A stretch of 20,420 bases of DNA from Prolixibacteraceae bacterium UBA6162. GTDB lineage: Bacteria > Bacteroidota > Bacteroidia > Bacteroidales > Prolixibacteraceae. Position numbers and translations under genes: made by a program. Position 1 is the stretch's first letter. Each line of letters starts with the position of its first letter. Below, piece by piece: positions 1 through 9,080 of the stretch. Location: NCBI GenBank assembly GCA_002428215.1, contig DIUI01000113.1:1-20420 (forward strand), in the 5' to 3' direction. The notes beneath the pieces are model-generated. The model was not told the DNA's origin and did no database searches. It saw only the letters and a list, made by a program, of their open reading frames with translations.

Positions 1-1242
1 TCCGCTGCCAAAAGTCTGAAGCGCCTTATTCCGCTCGAGGTGCATAAATTTCTTGGTCATAAAAGGTCCTCCGTTGGGTTGCTCACGAATCCAGGCTTTT
101 CCCTGATGGATTCCCCATCCAAGGTAGTCGACGCCCCGTCGTGCGATGGTCCAGTCGACGCGCGGGTCGAGCAAATGATCGGTAGGAACAAAAGTCTGAC
201 TGGTTTCTACCCCCATATCGGTTGCCAAATTAACCCTGTTTTGAACATCCAGCACGGGCAATCCGTCGTTTTGCACCTGATAGGAGTTGAAGAGGGTTTG
301 AGAAGGTTGATAGAACCCCCAGCCAATACCGGCAGGACCTGCCTGATGCATCGTTGGGCCTGCCAACAGCATGGCACTGTTGTTTACAGAACTGGTTTGA
401 GCTTGAATTTCGAAAATCGACTCTGCATTGTTTTCAGTAGTCTCGTCATAGTTGTCGTAGTAATTGGCCACCAACCTATATTTATTGCTGTTGATGATGG
501 CATCGAGCAGCGGTTTGGCCTGTGCACGTTCATTCTGGTACATATGGGCATGCGCTTTTACCGCCATTGCAGCATATTTGGTAACTCTTCCGGGTTGTCC
601 AACGGGTGCATTTTCGGGCAGATTATCGATTGCAAATTGCAAATCGGCTTCAATCTCATCCCAGGCGGGCGAGCTGTTGGGAACATCCTCGGGGGCAGTA
701 CTTCCAAGCTCTTCGGGCGTTTTAATATAAGGGATGTTTTTGAAAACCCGGTTTGCTTTGAAGTGGAACCATGCCCTTAAAAATTTGGCCTCAGCCTCAA
801 TCACTTTGGCACGTGCATCAGGAATCTTAGTGGCTCCTGCCTGGGTAGCTTTGAGGAAAATAAGTACCTGATTGGAACGTGCTACTCCATTGTAACTGTC
901 GCGCCAGCGCTCGGCCATGTATGGATTGGATGGAAGAGCTTCGTACCGCTCTACAGCATTGTAGTTGGTCTGGTCGCCAGTGGAGGTCCCTTTGTAGGCT
1001 TCATCAGAGGCACCGCTGCCATAAGTCCAGTCGGTTGCCATAGCACCGCCGAAGCGGCCAAATCCCTGAAGGGTACTATAGGCTCCAATGAGCAGCGCTT
1101 CAACCCCTGCTTCCTGTTCCATAATCGATCCGGCGGCCACCCCGGGGGGCTCCTTCACCAGAAAATCTTCACTGCAAGCATACTGGAAGACCAGACTACC
1201 CGCAACTGCCAATATCAGAAGTATATTAAATCTTTTTTTCAT
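1..1242 (-). CDS. SusD/RagB-family outer-membrane lipoprotein (partial, C-terminus beyond window)
   Basis: This is the surface-exposed substrate-binding partner of a SusC-type transporter; it acts as a lid on the outer-membrane channel and captures a glycan or other oligomer. The reading frame is open from the ATG at 1242 to the window edge, giving 414 residues; family members usually have about 500-600, so the C-terminal part is missing only because of the window boundary. Residues 1-22 form a lipoprotein signal peptide ending before Cys23; the following Ser-Glu-Asp resembles the acidic export signal of Bacteroidota surface lipoproteins. The lipobox (Gln-Tyr-Ala-Cys) is loose. Residues about 145-175 (EAEAKFLRAWFHFKANRVF, then NIPYI) match the conserved TPR-like helix region of SusD proteins. 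It starts 42 bases after the susC-like stop codon and is surely co-transcribed. The substrate cannot be read from the sequence. Confidence 0.93.
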   Translation of the reverse strand, partial: MKKRFNILLILAVAGSLVFQYACSEDFLVKEPPGVAAGSIMEQEAGVEALLIGAYSTLQGFGRFGGAMATDWTYGSGASDEAYKGTSTGDQTNYNAVERYEALPSNPYMAERWRDSYNGVARSNQVLIFLKATQAGATKIPDARAKVIEAEAKFLRAWFHFKANRVFKNIPYIKTPEELGSTAPEDVPNSSPAWDEIEADLQFAIDNLPENAPVGQPGRVTKYAAMAVKAHAHMYQNERAQAKPLLDAIINSNKYRLVANYYDNYDETTENNAESIFEIQAQTSSVNNSAMLLAGPTMHQAGPAGIGWGFYQPSQTLFNSYQVQNDGLPVLDVQNRVNLATDMGVETSQTFVPTDHLLDPRVDWTIARRGVDYLGWGIHQGKAWIREQPNGGPFMTKKFMHLERNKALQTFGSG

Positions 1243-1284
1243 TGTTATCGAATTTGAAGTTATTGATTAATTAAACCCATTACA

Positions 1285-4200
1285 CTATAAACCTACGTTT
1301 ACACCAAACAGAAACTGCCTCGGTGTGGGCCATGCACCAGCATCGATACCCATGTTGGCACCGGAGGTGTTAACTTCAGGATCGAGACCGGAATATTTGG
1401 TCAGGGTAAACAGGTTAGACACCTGTCCGTAAATCTGTATATTCCTTGAGTTCATCTTTAAAATCCGGTTGAGGTCATAACCAATTTTCAGGTTTTTGAG
1501 CCGCAGGTAGCTGGCGTCTTCGATGAATGCAGTAGAGGCTACCTGGCTCTGAGTGTCGTTTGATTCGGCCAATGGCAGTTTTGCCAGGGTATTATCGCTC
1601 AAATAGGGACTGCCCCATGAGTTGTAAAGCCTGTCGTAGCTGCGGCCTCCGGCAAACTGTACAAAGTCGATAAATCGGCGGGTATAGTTAACCATATCAT
1701 TGCCATACGAAGAGTAGAAGATGGCCACCATGTCGAAACCTTTATACGACAGGTTGAAATTGAGACCTGCTGTAAAGTCGGGGTGAGGTGAACCAATATA
1801 GCTGCGGTCGAGTTCACTGATGAATCCGTCGCCATTCAAATCGGCATACTTATATCGCCCGGGCTTGTTATACGTACCGGTAGCTCCAAAAGCTTTTGGC
1901 CATGCATCAACTTCGCCCTGGTTCTGGAAGATACCCACGACAGTGTATCCAAAAAACTCAGGGAATGAACGGCCCTGCTGTGTGCGGGTGTAGAATTGCT
2001 CGCGGAAAGCACTTCCCTGCAATATTTCACCCTCAATACCGGCAAGTTTTACAATCTCGTTGCGGTAGTGCGATACAGAAAGGTTCACATTGTATTTCAA
2101 TTCACCTCCCAAAGCGCTTCCGCTATATCCCAGGTCGATATCGAATCCACGGTTGAGCATTTCGCCCACATTCACCGATGGAGCGGATGCCTGACCGAGT
2201 ACATGGGGAATCGCTTTTGGATAGAGCATATCGGTGGTACGGCGCTGCCATAAGTCCAATGATACATTCACATTTTTGTAGATGGTAGCATCAACACCGA
2301 GGTTGGTTGTGCGGGTAGTTTCCCATTTTACATCGGGGTTACCGAAAGTGGTCTGATAGAACCCTGTAGAGCCCTGCGAACCATTTTGACCGTTCATTCC
2401 ATAAAAAGAGTCGTTCAGGTGAAGGCCAAAGTTACGGTAGCTGTTGTAGTTACCTACTGCGTCGTTACCTGTAGTACCCCAGCCTCCGCGGATTTTCATC
2501 TGGTCGAGCCAGTTTTTGGTACCCGACATAAATGGTTCGCTCGAAATTCTCCATCCGGCTGAGAATGCAGGGAAAATACCATATTTATTGTCACCACCGA
2601 AACGGGAAGAACCGTCGCGGCGAACTACGCCTTCAAGCATATATTTCTCGGCATAGTTGTAGTTAAAACGACCAAACTGAGAGAACAGCGACCAGGATGA
2701 ACGGGTGCCAAAGTTGGTTTGCCCCTGTAAACCCGTATTGAGTTGCATGTAATTCTCTATCGGAAGGAAAAAGTCGGTTCTCGCGCCTCCTAATTCATTG
2801 TAGGTGTAGTCTATGGCTTCGGATCCCAAAAGCACCGAGAGGTTGTGGAAATCGCCAAAGGTTTTGGCATACTCCAGTGTATTGGTCCAGTTCCATTGCA
2901 GAACAAAATTTGCTCCCTCGCTAAGGCTGTCGTATAGTCCCCGTTCGGCATGGGCACGCTCTACAAAACCAAGATCACGATTGTGAAAAGCTGAGTAGTT
3001 GGTACCAAACTGCGTTCTGGCAGAAAATCCGGGCAGAAGATTGGCCTTTAGCCACATGGTACCGGTTGCGTTCAATGCTTTTCTTCTGTCATCTTTATTG
3101 GAATCCAAAACATGCATTGGGTTCATTGCATTACCCATGATACCACGGGTACCCGAATAGTTGCCTGCAATATCATATACCGGAATCATCGGTGGCATAC
3201 GGTAAGCCCAAGATATAGCCGAGCTTTCACCGTTATCGGTTTGGTAACCATAATCTTCGCTGAAAGTAACACCCAAACGTTCTCCTATCTCAAGCCAGTT
3301 GCTTACGTTAGAGGTAACATTCGATTGCAAATTATAACGTTTGTATCCTGTCCATTTGAGGATACCCTCTTCATTTAGGAAGCCTGCCTGGAAGGAGTAC
3401 ATGGTAGTTTGGCTACCCCCTGAAAGATCGAGGGTTACATCCTGAAACTGAGCATTGCGGTCGATCTCCCTCAGCCAATCGGTTCCGGGAATGCTGGTTT
3501 TGGCTATTAGATAGGTATCAGTACCATCTTCCCGGGTCAGTTTGAAATCGTACAAACTTTCATTCACGGTATTGGCTCCTGCCGGACTAACATACACTGG
3601 TATGGTTGGTTTGGCTCCGGTTCCGTAGATACTGCTCGACGGAGCACGGCCATCATTTTTGGCTTCCAGCCACAGCATTTCACCATATTCCTGGGTGTTT
3701 AGCAAACGGTAATAGTTGGAATTCTGACTGATCCCCGTTTTTACGTTAACGTTCACCTGGGCAGCCTGATTCTTGCGACCGGTTTTAGTAGTCACCAGAA
3801 TTACTCCATTTGCAGCCCTTGCCCCGTAAATCGCCTGAGCTGCTGCATCCTTTAAGATCGAAATAGACTCAATGTTGTTCGGATGTACGGTTCCTCCGGG
3901 TACACCATCCACAACCCAAAGTGGGTTGTTGTTGTTGATGGTTCCCAGACCGCGGATTCGGATGGAGGCACCCTCACCCGGAGTATTCGACTCCATTACT
4001 GTTACACCGGGAACCCCACGCAAAGCTTCGGAGGTATTCACAACCTGCATGGCTTCGATATTCTCGGCCCGCACGGTGGAAACTGCACCGGTAATCTCAC
4101 CGGCCCGACGGGTAGCATAACCAATGGCAACCACCTCATCGATGCCAATTACATCGGCACGCATGGTAATGTTAATAACCGACTGGCCTCCAATGGCTAC

Positions 4201-4473
4201 TTCCTGAGCAACCATTCCAATGTAGGAGTATACCATGGTTTGAGCATCGGTAGGGATATTCAGACTGTAGGCTCCGTTGATGTCGGTTAAGGTACCCATT
4301 GTTGTACCTTTGACAACCACAGTAACACCCGGAATACCGGATCCGGAATCGTCGACAACCTTCCCCGAAAGTTGTCGCTGCTGAGCGTAAGAACCCAGTG
4401 AAAAAGCCATAATAATGGCTGTCAGCAAACATGATGCAAGGTTATTGCACCACCTCATCTTCAGTTTTTCCAT
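1285..4473 (-). CDS. SusC/RagA-family TonB-linked outer-membrane transporter
   Basis: This is a TonB-dependent beta-barrel that imports oligomers bound by the neighbouring SusD-like lipoprotein, using energy from TonB/ExbBD. It has 1062 residues, the usual SusC length. Residues 1-30 are a signal peptide ending SYA before QQ. A carboxypeptidase-D-regulatory-like domain (about 35-108, GKVVDDSGSGIPGVTVVVKG) follows, then a TonB-box-like stretch (DEVVAIGYA, 112-120). The plug domain carries the SusC signature: IRIRGLGTINNNNPLWVVDG (171-190) and NIESISILKDAAAQAIYGAR (200-219). The remainder is the barrel, including the family's DLNGDGFISELDRSYIG element, ending in the aromatic-rich FLFGVNVGL. The upstream ATG was kept; Met6 is also possible. 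No sigma/anti-sigma or hybrid two-component regulator is next to it within the window, and I found no consensus promoter box in its 563-base upstream region. Confidence 0.96.
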   Translation of the reverse strand: MEKLKMRWCNNLASCLLTAIIMAFSLGSYAQQRQLSGKVVDDSGSGIPGVTVVVKGTTMGTLTDINGAYSLNIPTDAQTMVYSYIGMVAQEVAIGGQSVINITMRADVIGIDEVVAIGYATRRAGEITGAVSTVRAENIEAMQVVNTSEALRGVPGVTVMESNTPGEGASIRIRGLGTINNNNPLWVVDGVPGGTVHPNNIESISILKDAAAQAIYGARAANGVILVTTKTGRKNQAAQVNVNVKTGISQNSNYYRLLNTQEYGEMLWLEAKNDGRAPSSSIYGTGAKPTIPVYVSPAGANTVNESLYDFKLTREDGTDTYLIAKTSIPGTDWLREIDRNAQFQDVTLDLSGGSQTTMYSFQAGFLNEEGILKWTGYKRYNLQSNVTSNVSNWLEIGERLGVTFSEDYGYQTDNGESSAISWAYRMPPMIPVYDIAGNYSGTRGIMGNAMNPMHVLDSNKDDRRKALNATGTMWLKANLLPGFSARTQFGTNYSAFHNRDLGFVERAHAERGLYDSLSEGANFVLQWNWTNTLEYAKTFGDFHNLSVLLGSEAIDYTYNELGGARTDFFLPIENYMQLNTGLQGQTNFGTRSSWSLFSQFGRFNYNYAEKYMLEGVVRRDGSSRFGGDNKYGIFPAFSAGWRISSEPFMSGTKNWLDQMKIRGGWGTTGNDAVGNYNSYRNFGLHLNDSFYGMNGQNGSQGSTGFYQTTFGNPDVKWETTRTTNLGVDATIYKNVNVSLDLWQRRTTDMLYPKAIPHVLGQASAPSVNVGEMLNRGFDIDLGYSGSALGGELKYNVNLSVSHYRNEIVKLAGIEGEILQGSAFREQFYTRTQQGRSFPEFFGYTVVGIFQNQGEVDAWPKAFGATGTYNKPGRYKYADLNGDGFISELDRSYIGSPHPDFTAGLNFNLSYKGFDMVAIFYSSYGNDMVNYTRRFIDFVQFAGGRSYDRLYNSWGSPYLSDNTLAKLPLAESNDTQSQVASTAFIEDASYLRLKNLKIGYDLNRILKMNSRNIQIYGQVSNLFTLTKYSGLDPEVNTSGANMGIDAGAWPTPRQFLFGVNVGL

Positions 4474-5036
4474 AAAGTTTAGGTTTAAGTATAATTAAAG
4501 GATCTTCTAAGAACCAGAATAAAGGGATTTAAATGAAGAAATGGATTGGCACACAATGGATTGAGTGTATGCAGAAAGCATACGCCTGTAGAGAAAAGCA
4601 GGAATGTTGGTTTAGCTATTTAGTTTAATTGGGTCGAATGTATAAAATTTTGTTTTACGTCCTTCTCTTAAACAGTATTTTTGCTAATAATTTGTTAATA
4701 ATATTTTCATACATCTCATTTTTAGATACTTAAAAATATAAAATTCATCATAAAATTCCCTCTTCCAGGCTGTTTTCGGGGATGGACATAAATGGCCGGA
4801 CGACATCGATAAAAACTTTTAGGTTCATTGAAAAAAGCAGAGAGCGGGCTGTAAGTAAACTGGCTGATTCTTGCGTTTTCTCCCAAGTGGTTATTGAAAG
4901 CTTTGAATACACAGTATAGAGGAAATTAGGCGCCGGTTTATAAAATGGAAAATCCTTCCCCTTAACCTAAAAACAATGGGCTGCACCAACTAAGTGGCAC
5001 AACCCATTGTAAATACAAAAAGTACTACTGAATTGA
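4474..5036. other. Non-coding region upstream of the SusC-like gene
   Basis: This 563-base, AT-rich stretch has no plausible gene. It must hold the susC-like promoter and leader (reading leftward) and, at its right end, the sppA terminator. No TAnnTTTG box is present on the minus strand, so the transporter promoter may use an alternative sigma factor or an activator. A short palindrome, GTATGC-N5-GCATAC (4567-4583), lies about 95 bases before the susC-like start codon. On the plus strand there is one promoter-like pair, TTTG (4649-4652) and TATTTTTG (4676-4683) with a 23-base spacer; in sequence this AT-rich it could be chance. Confidence 0.6.
4969..5010 (-). terminator. Intrinsic terminator of sppA
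   Basis: Read on the minus strand, ACAATGGG (5010-5003) pairs with CCCATTGT (4980-4973), with further imperfect pairing inside the loop (GTGCCAC against TGGTGCA). The stem is followed by four T residues (4972-4969). It begins 27 bases after the sppA stop codon, which isolates sppA from the SusC-like gene. Confidence 0.75.
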
Positions 5037-6818
5037 TTATCTGATTACAATATCATAAGGCATCCGGGCAAGAACGCCACTCATGGCGGCCGATTTTTCC
5101 AGACTTTGGTAGTAAGCCCAGGCATCGCCAAGTTGATGTTTTAAAATCCGGGCGCGTACATTGTCGCCACCTGTTTTGAAGAGCTGTTGGAAAGGGTCTG
5201 GCAGAGCCGGAAGATCTACCGTACGATAGTTTTCAAGTCCGGCCAGCTCAGCAGCAAGTTCAACAGCGTCATTTAATCCTCCCAGCTGATCGACCAATCC
5301 AATGCGCATAGCATCCTCTCCTGCCCATACACGACCTTCGCCTACTTCATCGACCTCTGCCTTATCCATATTGCGGCCGTCGGCTACCCTCGATATAAAT
5401 AGATCGTATCCCTCCTCAATATAGTTTTGCATAAGGTCGCGCTCAAAGCGAGTCATTGGCCGGGTTACCGACAAAATATCGGTATGCTGATTGGTTTTAA
5501 CCGCCTCGACGTTGATGCCCATTTTTTTGTTGATCAACTCCCCTGCATTCGGAATCAGGGCAAATATGCCAATAGATCCGGTAATGGTAAGCGGAGAGGC
5601 CACGATTTTGTGGGCTGCACAGGCAATGTAATACCCCCCTGAAGCAGCCAGATTACTCATTGAGGCCACAACCGTTTTCTCCTGAGCAGCCAGCATCACC
5701 TCCCGCCAAATAACTTCCGATTCATAGGCACTACCCCCGGGTGAGTCGATTCTCAAAACAATTGCCTTGTAGGTTGAATCGAGCCGAACTTTTCTGATTT
5801 CCCGGGAGAGTTTCTCGCCACTAATACCATCCGATCCCGATACGGACATTCCGATATCACCACTGGCGTATATTACCGCAATTTTATTGCGGCTGTAACC
5901 CGATTTTCCAGGCGTTTTTTTCACCGGAACTTTGGCATAATCGGTAACCCCAACTGTTGGAATTCCTTTTCCTGCAGCAGTTCCTGTTATTTCACGCAAA
6001 TCGTCGAGCACCTCATCCTTGTATTGCAGTGCATCTATCATGCCTGCCTGGAGTGCTTTGTCGGCCCGGCGGAGGGTAAGGACCTCATCGGCCAGCTGGT
6101 TGAGTTGCTCTGCCGGGATGCCCCGTTCTGCCGAGATGCCGTCAACCATATGCGACCAGAGAGCATTCAGATAAGTGAGGGTTTGCTCCCGGTTTTCGTC
6201 GCTCATCCTGTCGAGTAAAAACGGTTCAACCGCAGCCTTAAATTTTCCATGGCGTACCACCTGCATCTCTATCCCCAGCTTCTCGAGAGCATTTTTGAAA
6301 AACATAGCTTCACCTCCCAGTCCCCTCCAGTCGATACTTCCCTGTGGGTTCACTACCAACTTGTCGGCCACCGACGCAAGATAATATCCGGTCTGGCTAA
6401 GATTATCGGCGTAGGCATACACCGGTTTATCGCTGCTGTCTCTAAACGCTATTAAGGCGTTGCGAATCTCCTCAACCATAGCGGGTGCGGCATTTATCAC
6501 CGATAAGTCGAGATAAACGGCCTTAATCCGATCGTCGTCCTTCGCACGATCAATAGAAGTTAAGATATCGTTCAACCCGATTTTCTTGGAGACAAAAAAT
6601 CCCGGAATTTCAAGAGACGAGAATGGATCATTAGGAGCCCGGTCGACTACTTCACCATCGAGTTTAATGGTTAGCATAGAGTTGTTCTGCACCGAAACGC
6701 TCTTCTCGGTCGATGAAGCCAAAATACCTATAAGCATCATCAGAAAGAGTAAGCCCAGCAATGAGGTTACCACAATTCCGGTTATAGTGGCAAGAGTGAA
6801 TTTTAAGAACTGTTTCAT
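5037..6818 (-). CDS. sppA: Signal peptide peptidase SppA, long (67 kDa) type
   Basis: This is a membrane-anchored serine protease of family S49 that degrades cleaved signal peptides in the cytoplasmic membrane. At 593 residues it is the long, two-domain form. One N-terminal membrane segment spans about residues 7-33. In the N-terminal half, Lys194 within GKFKAAVEPF corresponds to the general-base lysine of E. coli SppA. In the C-terminal half, Ser393 within NLAASGGYYIA is the nucleophile. IDSPGGSAYESEVIWREV (357 onward) and GSIGIF are further S49 hallmarks. Both catalytic residues are present, so the enzyme should be active. It is transcribed alone, divergent from folK and closed by its own terminator. 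I saw no clear promoter box in the 187 bases upstream; that region holds a small dyad, TGTCA-N4-TGACA (6946-6959). Confidence 0.96.
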   Translation of the reverse strand: MKQFLKFTLATITGIVVTSLLGLLFLMMLIGILASSTEKSVSVQNNSMLTIKLDGEVVDRAPNDPFSSLEIPGFFVSKKIGLNDILTSIDRAKDDDRIKAVYLDLSVINAAPAMVEEIRNALIAFRDSSDKPVYAYADNLSQTGYYLASVADKLVVNPQGSIDWRGLGGEAMFFKNALEKLGIEMQVVRHGKFKAAVEPFLLDRMSDENREQTLTYLNALWSHMVDGISAERGIPAEQLNQLADEVLTLRRADKALQAGMIDALQYKDEVLDDLREITGTAAGKGIPTVGVTDYAKVPVKKTPGKSGYSRNKIAVIYASGDIGMSVSGSDGISGEKLSREIRKVRLDSTYKAIVLRIDSPGGSAYESEVIWREVMLAAQEKTVVASMSNLAASGGYYIACAAHKIVASPLTITGSIGIFALIPNAGELINKKMGINVEAVKTNQHTDILSVTRPMTRFERDLMQNYIEEGYDLFISRVADGRNMDKAEVDEVGEGRVWAGEDAMRIGLVDQLGGLNDAVELAAELAGLENYRTVDLPALPDPFQQLFKTGGDNVRARILKHQLGDAWAYYQSLEKSAAMSGVLARMPYDIVIR

Positions 6819-7005
6819 TTGAGGTTGTTTAAATATGTACTGATCTATGGAAGTCTTTATGTTTTCTACCCGATATTATACCTTCGCCCGATTTGATTTC
6901 ATACAAAGCATTTGAAAAGACCCGGATGGCAATTTGATGATTAATTGTCATCTTTGACAGGTGGTATATTGGTATTAGCCTATAGGCAAACATTACACTC
7001 ACCAA

Positions 7006-7524
7006 ATGGTTCATCATAAGCTGTTTTTGGGACTTGGAGGAAACACCGGAAATAAACAGTTTGTTTTTGCCGAAACAATACGTCTGATTTCGGACACAAT
7101 AGGCAACCCGGTAAATATTTCTCCTGTTTATGCAACTCCCCCATGGGGTTTCGAAAGCAACGACATATTCTGGAATATGGTGGTTGAGGTCGATACCCTC
7201 CTTACCCCCGTTGAGGTACTCCATTGCATTGGCAACATCGAGGAGCGGTTTGACCGCAAACGGGCGCCTGGTGTCTACCTTTCACGGCAAATGGACATCG
7301 ACATTCTTTTGTTCGACCAGCTTATTCTAGATTCCGCAAGCCTGAAGATTCCACACCCATTGATGACTTCCCGTCGGTTTGTAATGGAACCGCTGGCACG
7401 CATTGCTCCGTCGGTTGTGCATCCTGCAACAGGAAAAACTATCCGGGATTTACTCCTCGAATGCCCCGATGATGCCACAATTACTGAAATTTCAGACGGC
7501 AGCGATTTATTGGTTAGCAATTAA
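7006..7524 (+). CDS. folK: 2-amino-4-hydroxy-6-hydroxymethyldihydropteridine diphosphokinase (HPPK)
   Basis: HPPK transfers pyrophosphate from ATP to 6-hydroxymethyl-7,8-dihydropterin, the step before dihydropteroate synthase in folate synthesis. The 172-residue length fits the family. Visible motifs are the N-terminal LGLGGNTGN (residues 8-16), YATPPWGF (42-49), and the signature SRQMDIDILLF (93-103), in which Asp97 and Asp99 are the expected magnesium ligands. HPLMTSRRFVMEPLARIAP (117 onward) is the conserved C-terminal element. The start at 7006 places the first beta strand directly after Met-Val-His-His, as is usual. The gene is divergent from sppA and convergent with the efflux adaptor gene; no other folate gene is nearby. 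No Shine-Dalgarno sequence is seen, which is common in this phylum. Confidence 0.96.
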   Translation: MVHHKLFLGLGGNTGNKQFVFAETIRLISDTIGNPVNISPVYATPPWGFESNDIFWNMVVEVDTLLTPVEVLHCIGNIEERFDRKRAPGVYLSRQMDIDILLFDQLILDSASLKIPHPLMTSRRFVMEPLARIAPSVVHPATGKTIRDLLLECPDDATITEISDGSDLLVSN

Positions 7525-7609
7525 CCATCAACCATTCGCAACCGACCGATCTGGCAGTTGAACCCAATGCTATTTTGATGGAATAGTCAGAACTTTTGTA
7601 TGAAACTCC

Positions 7610-8902
7610 TTAGTTTTTGGGGGCTTTAAAAAGCTCTGCTTCGGTAACCACCTTCACAGTGATACTATCGGATAAGGTACGGCTTACTGCATTGTAAGGG
7701 CCTATAATTACCTCCTGACCAGCCTCAATTCCTTCGAGGATCTCGATAAAACTTCTATCCTGAATACCGCTCTTCACGACCACTTTGCGGGCACGGCCAT
7801 CTTCTATTCTGAATACGACTTCTTCCTTTTCCTCCGGTGCTGATTGGGCATCGGCCGCTGATGCCGATTCGACCGATGAGGCAGTTACGCGCGAGGTTAC
7901 CGCCTGCACCGGAACGGCTACTACATTGTACCGGGTTCGGGTGAGAATATCAACAGTAGCCGACATGCCCGGCCTGAAGGGATAGCGGATGGACTGGGCT
8001 GAGTCGATCAGATCGAGATAGGACTCCTGTAAAAGTAAAATTTTAACCTCAAAATTGGTTACCTGATCGGCAGTAACGCCGGTAACTTTGGCCGAATTGG
8101 CAATTTCTGTTACCACCCCCTTAAATTTTCGGTTCAGGTAGGCATCAACCTGAATCAACGCGGTATCGCCAAGGCTTACCTTTACAATATCGTTCTCGTT
8201 AACATCTACCCTAACTTCCATAAGTTCGAGGTTGGCTACCACCATGGTTTCGGTACCAGCGTACATGCCGGTTCCAACTACCCGTTCCCCCTTCTCGACA
8301 TTCAGCCTGGAGATGGTTCCGGCAAGGGGGGAATAAACGCGGGTTTTTATAAGTTGCTCCTGAGCTTCGGCTACAGTAGCCTCGGCACTTTTAACCGAAT
8401 ACTGTGCAGCCCTTACTTCGGCTTCAGCTATGCGTATTCCCGCCTGAGCCGACTCATATTCCGACTGCGGAATGGTTTGGGTTGAAAAGAGCTGGCGGGC
8501 TCTGTTAAACGCCAATTCGCGTTCAATGTGCTGTGCTTCGGCCTGCATGAGTCTGGCTTTGGCTGAATTCAGGGCAGCTTCGGCGCGGTTGAGTGCTGTG
8601 ATATATAAATCGGGTTTTATAACCATGAGAGGATCACCGGGCTTAACCTGATCTCCCTCTTCAACAAACAGTTCTATGATCTCCCCGGAAACATCGGGGC
8701 TGATTTTTACTTCCGTTTTAGGTTGAATCTTACCATTTGCCGTAATCTGCTCGGTTATAGTGCGAAGTTCGGCCTTCTGAGCCAATACACTTATGGTAAG
8801 CTCGCTGCCAAACCAGCCCAATTTCTTTCCTGCAACCAAAACGGCCACCAAAACCACCAGTGAAACCAATGCAAAGGGCATCAATCTGTTCTTCTTTCTC
8901 AT
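7610..8902 (-). CDS. Periplasmic adaptor (membrane fusion protein) of a tripartite efflux pump, HlyD/MacA-like
   Basis: Such adaptors bridge an inner-membrane ABC or RND pump to a TolC-like outer-membrane channel. The 430-residue protein has an N-terminal membrane anchor (about 8-25, no lipobox). A first lipoyl half follows (54-95, ISPDVSGEIIELFVEEGDQV), then a long alpha-helical hairpin (about 102-187, rich in Ala/Glu/Gln), a second lipoyl half (188-215, YSPLAGTISRLNVEKGERVV), and beta-barrel and membrane-proximal domains to the C-terminus. Residues 341-362 form an Ser/Ala/Glu-rich linker inside the membrane-proximal part. The arrangement favours the MacA-like group, but the assignment to ABC or RND pump is uncertain. 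The gene is alone: downstream lies convergent folk-direction DNA (folK), upstream the rpoN operon, and no pump or channel gene is in the window. Confidence 0.9.
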   Translation of the reverse strand: MRKKNRLMPFALVSLVVLVAVLVAGKKLGWFGSELTISVLAQKAELRTITEQITANGKIQPKTEVKISPDVSGEIIELFVEEGDQVKPGDPLMVIKPDLYITALNRAEAALNSAKARLMQAEAQHIERELAFNRARQLFSTQTIPQSEYESAQAGIRIAEAEVRAAQYSVKSAEATVAEAQEQLIKTRVYSPLAGTISRLNVEKGERVVGTGMYAGTETMVVANLELMEVRVDVNENDIVKVSLGDTALIQVDAYLNRKFKGVVTEIANSAKVTGVTADQVTNFEVKILLLQESYLDLIDSAQSIRYPFRPGMSATVDILTRTRYNVVAVPVQAVTSRVTASSVESASAADAQSAPEEKEEVVFRIEDGRARKVVVKSGIQDRSFIEILEGIEAGQEVIIGPYNAVSRTLSDSITVKVVTEAELFKAPKN

Positions 8903-9080
8903 TCGTTCTATTGTTTATCTGTTTTCGAACCTATAATCTTTAAATAACCCGTCGATTTGCATAGGACGTCTTTCCGACAACGCATTTAAGACATATCATA
9001 TAAAACCTAAGCAACTCGTGCTATAGGTAGAATATTCCTTTGGAAAATTACACCCCCTCAGTAGGAGGTTCAACAATTTG

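Noticed and set aside
40..780. Long open frame of 246 codons on the plus strand
   Set aside because: It lies wholly antisense to the SusD-like gene, whose protein has clear family features; the plus-strand product resembles nothing.
6953..6970. E. coli-like TTGACA and TATATT before folK
   Set aside because: The spacing of five bases is too short for a promoter, and no TAnnTTTG box lies at a suitable distance from the TTTG.
6829..7224. 131-codon minus-strand frame between sppA and folK
   Set aside because: It overlaps antisense over 200 bases of folK and has no recognisable domain; sppA and folK explain the region.
7525..7581. CCATCAA / TTGATGG inverted repeat after folK as a terminator
   Set aside because: The stem is only 7 bp with a 43-base loop and no T-tract.
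9045..9080. Possible terminator after the membrane protein (CCTC/GAGG on the minus strand before AATTTT)
   Set aside because: The stem is four base pairs and is too weak to call.
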